62,000 nucleotides of DNA, from the NCBI RefSeq assembly GCF_026151205.1, contig NC_087076.1, forward strand, positions 877,692 to 939,691, in the 5' to 3' direction. Below, piece after piece: positions 56,901-62,000 of this stretch. Position numbers and translations under genes: made by a program. Below the pieces are notes generated by a model, which was given only the letters and a program-made list of their open reading frames with translations, ran no database searches and had not been told where the DNA came from. Each line of letters begins with the position of its first letter. Within the stretch, counting starts at the first letter, position 1. Source of the stretch: Bolinopsis microptera (Eukaryota > Ctenophora > Tentaculata > Lobata > Bolinopsidae).

Positions 56901-59710
56901 TTAGTGTCTACATACCTGATCCTCTCCCCCATCATAGAGACCCTCTTGTTAGGGGGTCTAGGAGAGTTAGTGTCTACATACCTGATCCTCTCCCCCATCA
57001 TAGAGACCCTCTTGTTAGGGGGTCTAGGAGAGTTAGTGTCTACATACCTGATCCTCTCCCCCATCATAGAGACCCTCTTGTTAGGGGGTCTAGGAGAGTT
57101 AGTGTCTACATACCTGATCCTCTCCCCATCATAGAGACCCTCTTGTTAGGGGGTCTAGGAGAGTTAGTGTCTACATACCTGATCCTCTCCCCCATCATAG
57201 AGACCCTCTTGTTAGGGGGTCTAGGAGAGTTAGTGTCTACATACCTGATCCTCTCCCCCATCATAGAGACCCTCTTGTTAGGGGGTCTAGGAGAGTTAGT
57301 GTCTACATACCTGATCCTCTCCCCCATCATAGAGACCCTCTTGTTAGGGGGTCTAGGAGAGTTAGTGTCTACATACCTGATCCTCTCCCCCATCATAGAG
57401 ACCCTCTTGTTAGGGGGTCTAGGAGAGTTAGTGTCTACATACCTGATCCTCTCCCCCATCATAGAGACCCTCTTGTTAGGGGGTCTAGGAGAGTTAGTGT
57501 CTACATACCTGATCCTCTCCCCCATCATAGAGACCCTCTTGTTAGGGGGTCTAGGAGAGTTAGTGTCTACATACCTGATCCTCTCCCCCATCATAGAGAC
57601 CCTCTTGTTAGGGGGTCTAGGAGAGTTAGTGTCTACATACCTGATCCTCTCCCCCATCATAGAGACCCTCTTGTTAGGGGGTCTAGGAGAGTTAGTGTCT
57701 ACATACCTGATCCTCTCCCCCATCATAGAGACCCTCTTGTTAGGGGGTCTAGGAGAGTTAGTGTCTACATACCTGATCCTCTCCCCCATCATAGAGACCC
57801 TCTTGTTAGGGGGTCTAGGAGAGTTAGTGTCTACATACCTGATCCTCTCCCCCATCATAGAGACCCTCTTGTTAGGGGGTCTAGGAGAGTTAGTGTCTAC
57901 ATACCTGATCCTCTCCCCCATCATAGAGACCCTCTTGTTAGGGGGTCTAGGAGAGTTAGTGTCTACATACCTGATCCTCTCCCCCATCATAGAGACCCTC
58001 TTGTTAGGGGGTCTAGGAGAGTTAGTGTCTACATACCTGATCCTCTCCCCCATCATAGAGACCCTCTTGTTAGGGGGTCTAGGAGAGTTAGTGTCTACAT
58101 ACCTGATCCTCTCCCCCATCATAGAGACCCTCTTGTTAGGGGGTCTAGGAGAGTTAGTGTCTACATACCTGATCCTCTCCCCCATCATAGAGACCCTCTT
58201 GTTAGGGGGTCTAGGAGAGTTAGTGTCTACATACCTGATCCTCTCCCCATCATAGAGACCCTCTTGTTAGGGGGTCTAGGAGAGTTAGTGTCTACATACC
58301 TGATCCTCTCCCCCATCATAGAGACCCTCTTGTTAGGGGGTCTAGGAGAGTTAGTGTCTACATACCTGATCCTCTCCCCCATCATAGAGACCCTCTTGTT
58401 AGGGGGTCTAGGTGAGTTAGTGTCTACATACCTGATCCTCTCTCCCATCATAGAGACCCTCTTGTTAGGGGGTCTAGGAGAGTTAGTGTCTACATACCTG
58501 ATCCTCTCCCCCATCATAGAGACCCTCTTGTTAGGGGGTCTAGGAGAGTTAGTGTCTACATACCTGATCCTCTCCCCCATCATAGAGACCCTCTTGTTAG
58601 GGGGTCTAGGAGAGTTAGTGTCTACATACCTGATCCTCTCCCCCATCATAGAGACCCTCTTGTTAGGGGGTCTAGGAGAGTTAGTGTCTACATACCTGAT
58701 CCTCTCCCCCATCATAGAGACCCTCTTGTTAGGGGGTCTAGGAGAGTTAGTGTCTACATACCTGATCCTCTCCCCCATCATAGAGACCCTCTTGTTAGGG
58801 GGTCTAGGAGAGTTAGTGTCTACATACCTGATCCTCTCCCCCATCATAGAGACCCTCTTGTTAGGGGGTCTAGGAGAGTTAGTGTCTACATACCTGATCC
58901 TCTCCCCCATCATAGAGACCCTCTTGTTAGGGGGTCTAGGAGAGTTGGTGTCTACATACCTGATCCTCTCCCCCATCATAGAGACCCTCTTGTTAGGGGG
59001 TCTAGGAGAGTTAGTGTCTACATACCTGATCCTCTCCCCCATCATAGAGACCCTCTTGTTAGGGGGTCTAGGAGAGTTAGTGTCTACATACCTGATCCTC
59101 TCCCCCATCATAGAGACCCTCTTGTTAGGGGGTCTAGGAGAGTTAGTGTCTACATACCTGATCCTCTCCCCCATCATAGAGACCCTCTTGTTAGGGGGTC
59201 TAGGAGAGTTAGTGTCTACATACCTGATCCTCTCCCCCATCATAGAGACCCTCTTGTTAGGGGGTCTAGGAGAGTTAGTGTCTATATACCTGATCCTCTC
59301 CCCCATCATAGAGACCCTCTTGTTAGGGGGTCTAGGAGAGTTAGTGTCTACATACCTGATCCTCTCCCCCATCATAGAGACCCTCTTGTTAGGGGGTCTA
59401 GGAGCGTTAGTGTCTACATACCTGATCCTCTCCCCCATCATAGAGACCCTCTTGTTAGGGGGTCTAGGAGAGTTAGTGTCTACATACCTGATCCTCTCCC
59501 CCATCATAGAGACCCTCTTGTTAGGGGGTCTAGGAGAGTTAGTGTCTACATACCTGATCCTCTCCCCCATCATAGAGACCCTCTTGTTAGGGGGTCTAGG
59601 AGAGTTAGTGTCTACATGATACCTGATCCTCTCCCCCATCATAGAGACCCTCTTGTTAGGGGGTCTAGGAGAGTTAGTGTTTACATGATACCTGATCCTC
59701 TCCCCCATCG
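53930..59710 (-). repeat. 66-bp minisatellite carrying a donor and 50 nt of exon
   Basis: About 87 near-identical copies. In gene sense: CCCCCTAACAAGAGGGTCTC, TATGATGGGGGAGAGGATCAG, then GTATGTAGACACTAACTCTCCTAG in separate pieces. The unit encodes PNKRVSMMGERIR up to a consensus donor ATCAG|GTATGT. Phase 2 at that donor fits the next exon (53843) exactly. The 24 nt from GTATGT end in CTAAC plus CTCCTAG, which looks like a miniature GT-AG intron; the unit is 22 codons, or 14 if the 24 nt were removed. Several copies lack one base. The array resumes at the right window edge. Confidence 0.93.
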
Positions 59711-59804
59711 GGGGGGGGGGGGGGGGGGGGGTGTCATGTCCGTCTATGTCCGCCTATGTCCTGTCCTTTTTGGATTCTATGAGACAACGGACGTGCTTTT
59801 GGGA

Positions 59805-59965
59805 CATTGGCGGACACGGACGGACATTGGCGGACTCGGACGGACATTGGCGGACTCGGACGGACATTGGCGGACTCGGACGGACATTGGCGGACCCGGA
59901 CGGACATTGGCGGACTTGGATGGACATTGGTGGACATAAGCGGACATTGGTGGACATTAGCGGAC
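59805..59965. repeat. GGACATTGGCGGACTCGGAC repeats
   Basis: Subterminal 24-bp tandem repeats of the element; the CCTATGTCCG repeats at 61855-61930 are their counterpart at the other end. Confidence 0.85.
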
Positions 59966-59999
59966 AAACATTTTGAGGACTGAAGAGTACTGAAGAGTA

Positions 60000-61690
60000 C
60001 TGAAGAGTACTGAGGAGGATGGCTGAGAAGGATGGCTGAGGAGGATGGCTGAGGAAGATGACTGAGGAGGATGACTGAGGAGGATGACTGAGAGGGAGGA
60101 GAAGGATCAGGAAGACCCAGGAGGAGGAGGAGGAGGAGGACCCAGAAGGAGGACCTAGGAGGAGGAGGAGGAGAACTGAGGAGGATGACTGAGGAGGAGG
60201 AGGACTCAGGAGGAGGACTCAGGAGGACTGAGAAGGAGGAGGACTGAGGAGGATGGCTGAGGAGGATGGCTGAGGAGGATGACTGAGAGGGAGGAGGAGG
60301 AGGAAGAGGACTGAGGAGGAGGAGGACTCCTCCTCCTCCTCAGTCCTCTTCCTCCTCTTCCTCCCTCTCAGGGGTTCTAAAAAACCCACTTCCCGATGCT
60401 CCTGAAACCTGAAACTTTTTTTGCAGTCGATTTTGTCAACGTCTAGACGCCCTGAAAAATTTCAGATCTCTAACTCAATTTTAACATGGTTTTTAAGGCA
60501 CCTGAATATGGCGATTTTGGGTTTTTTACCGAATTTCGTATAACAGTGCTGGCGAGTATTTTATCTGGAGGAGAAGGACTGAGGAGGAGAAGGAGGACCC
60601 AGGAGGAGGAGGACCCAGGAGGAGAAGGACCCAGGAGGAGGACCCAGGAAAAGGCCCCAGGAGGAGGAGGAGGACTGGGGAGGAGGAGAACTGTTGAGGA
60701 CTGACGAGGAGGACTGAGGACGAGGAGGAAGAGTAGGAGGAGGACTGAGGAGGGGAGGAGGAAGAGGACTGGGGAGGATCAGGAAGACCCAGGAGGACCC
60801 AGGAGGAGGAGGAGGAGGAGGACCCAGTAGGAGGAGGAGGACTGAGGAGGACTGAGGAGGAGGACTGACGATGACTGAGAAGGAGGAGGACTGAGGAGTA
60901 CTGAGGAGGATGGCTGAGGAGGATGGCTGGGGAGGATGGCTGAGGAGGATGACTGAAGAGGATGACTGAGAGGGAGGAGGAGGAGGACTCAGAAGGAGGA
61001 CTCAGAAGGAAGAGGAGGAGGACTCAGGAGGAGGACTCAGGAGGAGGACTTAGGAGAAATGAGAAGGAGGACTGAGGAGAACTGAGGAGGAGGAGGAGGA
61101 GGAGGACTGAATAGGAGGAGGAGAAGGAGGGGGACTGGGAGAGGACTGGGGAGGAGGAGGACTGATGAGAAGGATGAGGAGGAGGACCCAGGAGGAGGAC
61201 TGAGGACCGAGGAGGAAGAGGAGGAGGATGAAGAGGAGGAGGAGGACCCAGGAGGAGGAGGACTGAGGAGGACTGAGGAGGATGGCTGAGGAGGATGGCT
61301 GAGGAGGATGACTGAGAGGAGAGGAGGAGGAGGAGGAGGAGGACTGAGAAGGACTGAGAGGAGGAGGAGGAGGAGGAGGACTGAATAGGAGGAGGAGGGG
61401 GACTGGGGGAGGACTGAGGAGGAGGATGGAGGACTGAGGAGAAGGATGAGGAGGAGGACTGAGGACTGAGGAGGAAGAGGAGGAGGATGAAGAGGAGGAG
61501 AAGGACCCAGGAGGAGGACCCAGGAGGAGGACTCAGGAGGAGGAGGAGGACTGGGGAGGAGGAGGACTGTTGAGGAGGACTGAGGACGAGGAGGAGGAGT
61601 AGGAGGAGGACTAAGGAGGGGAGGAGGAAGAGGACTGAGGAAGATCAGGAAGACCCAGGGGAGGAGGAGGAAGAGTAGGAGGAGGAAGCA
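60000..61690. repeat. Purine-rich GAGGA/GGACTGA block
   Basis: About 1.7 kb of almost pure purine with GAGGAGGACTGAGGAGGA-type units. It is interrupted at about 60370-60560 by AT-rich unique sequence and contains a perfect hairpin near 60310-60350. Confidence 0.9.
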
Positions 61691-62000
61691 TCTAAATTTT
61701 ATTTCCATTTTTGTCCGTTTTTGTCCATTTTTGTCCGTTTTTGTCCGCTCTATTTTTTGTCCGTTTTGAAAATATAGGGTACAGAACGGACAAAAAACAT
61801 GATCCCCCTATAACAGCAAAATTGAACATTTTATTTAGCAATTTAGGTGTCCATTAATGTCCGCCTATGTCCGCCTATGTCCGTCTATGTCCGCCTATGT
61901 CCGTCTATGTCCGCCTATGTCCGCCTATGTCCTGTCCTTTTTGGATTCTATGAGACAAGCGGACATAGACGGACGTGACACCCCCCCCCCATCATAGAGA

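Larger units (their letters stand above)
59711..61990. mobile_element. 2.3-kb inverted-repeat element inserted in the 66-bp array
   Basis: The left end is a G run plus GTGTCATGTCCGTCTATGTCCGC; the right end is GCGGACATAGACGGACGTGACAC plus a C run. Both ends also share TCCTTTTTGGATTCTATGAG. The flanks CCCCCATC and ATCATAGAGA continue the 66-bp unit, consistent with a target duplication of 3 bp (ATC) or 8 bp (CCCCCATC) hidden in the C run. The interior is GGACATTGGC repeats, a 1.7-kb purine-rich GAGGAGGA block and TATGTCCGCC repeats. No transposase frame. Confidence 0.85.

Noticed and set aside
53770-59708. Open frames of 290-700 codons on both strands
   Set aside because: They are readings of the 66-bp array. 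Only the phase ending at the GTATGT donor corresponds to real DMXL codons.
61037-61708. 223-codon Pro/Ser-rich frame
   Set aside because: It is the complement of the purine-rich block inside the mobile element.

Overview
The window is nuclear DNA from an animal. Its genes are split by GT-AG introns in the standard code. It holds recognisable parts of a Porcupine-type acyltransferase (a metazoan Wnt-pathway enzyme), a class A GPCR, GLOD4, rabconnectin-3/DMXL, an SLC24-type exchanger exon and an SMKR1-like protein, plus short TTAGGG tracts. The phylum is not determined; an early-branching or other invertebrate with an AT-rich, repeat-loaded genome fits. There is no sign of bacterial or plasmid architecture and no CRISPR array. 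A run of 100 N at 18721-18820 is a scaffold gap, so left and right parts may not be true neighbours.

Layout. 1-3 kb: two minisatellites. 3.0-13.5 kb (+): nine exons for the N-terminal WD40 region of a DMXL protein; its long intron carries a small five-exon gene on the opposite strand (10.1-6.5 kb), a foldback element and several arrays. 13.7-15.0 kb (-): two-exon GPCR. 15-18.7 kb: no gene seen. 19.0-21.2 kb: inverted-repeat element. 21.3-22.6 kb (-): first four exons of Porcupine, then the gene is lost toward the gap. 23.0-23.9 kb (-): complete GLOD4. 24.9-25.2 kb (-): terminal exon of an unidentified gene. 28.6 kb (+): lone SLC24-like exon. 31-32.7 kb (+): two weakly supported genes. 35.5-39.35 kb: 15-bp satellite. 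39.8-40.2 kb (+): SMKR1-like gene. 53.8-41.3 kb (-): thirteen phase-consistent exons for the C-terminal 542 residues of a DMXL protein. 53.9-62 kb: a 66-bp array of about 87 copies, broken by a 2.3-kb inverted-repeat element.

The main observation is that most minisatellites here are not random intron filler. In the DMXL genes, repeat units span or abut exon/intron junctions. One set carries the 3' splice site plus the first 9-36 nt of the following exon (47-, 45-, 51- and about 58-bp units). Another carries the last 50 nt of an exon plus its 5' splice site (66-bp unit). Two-copy versions of 25 and 43 bp show what look like early stages. Other arrays start within a few bases of a donor. A CACTATA-type array occurs in five introns of two genes, always in the same orientation relative to transcription and close to a splice site. 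This gives a gene with tens of redundant splice sites per intron edge, which I suggest as the undescribed phenomenon of this window (junction-derived minisatellites).

The DMXL N- and C-terminal parts are on opposite strands and face each other, so they cannot be one normally ordered gene in this assembly. They are two paralogues, a rearranged gene or a scaffolding error.
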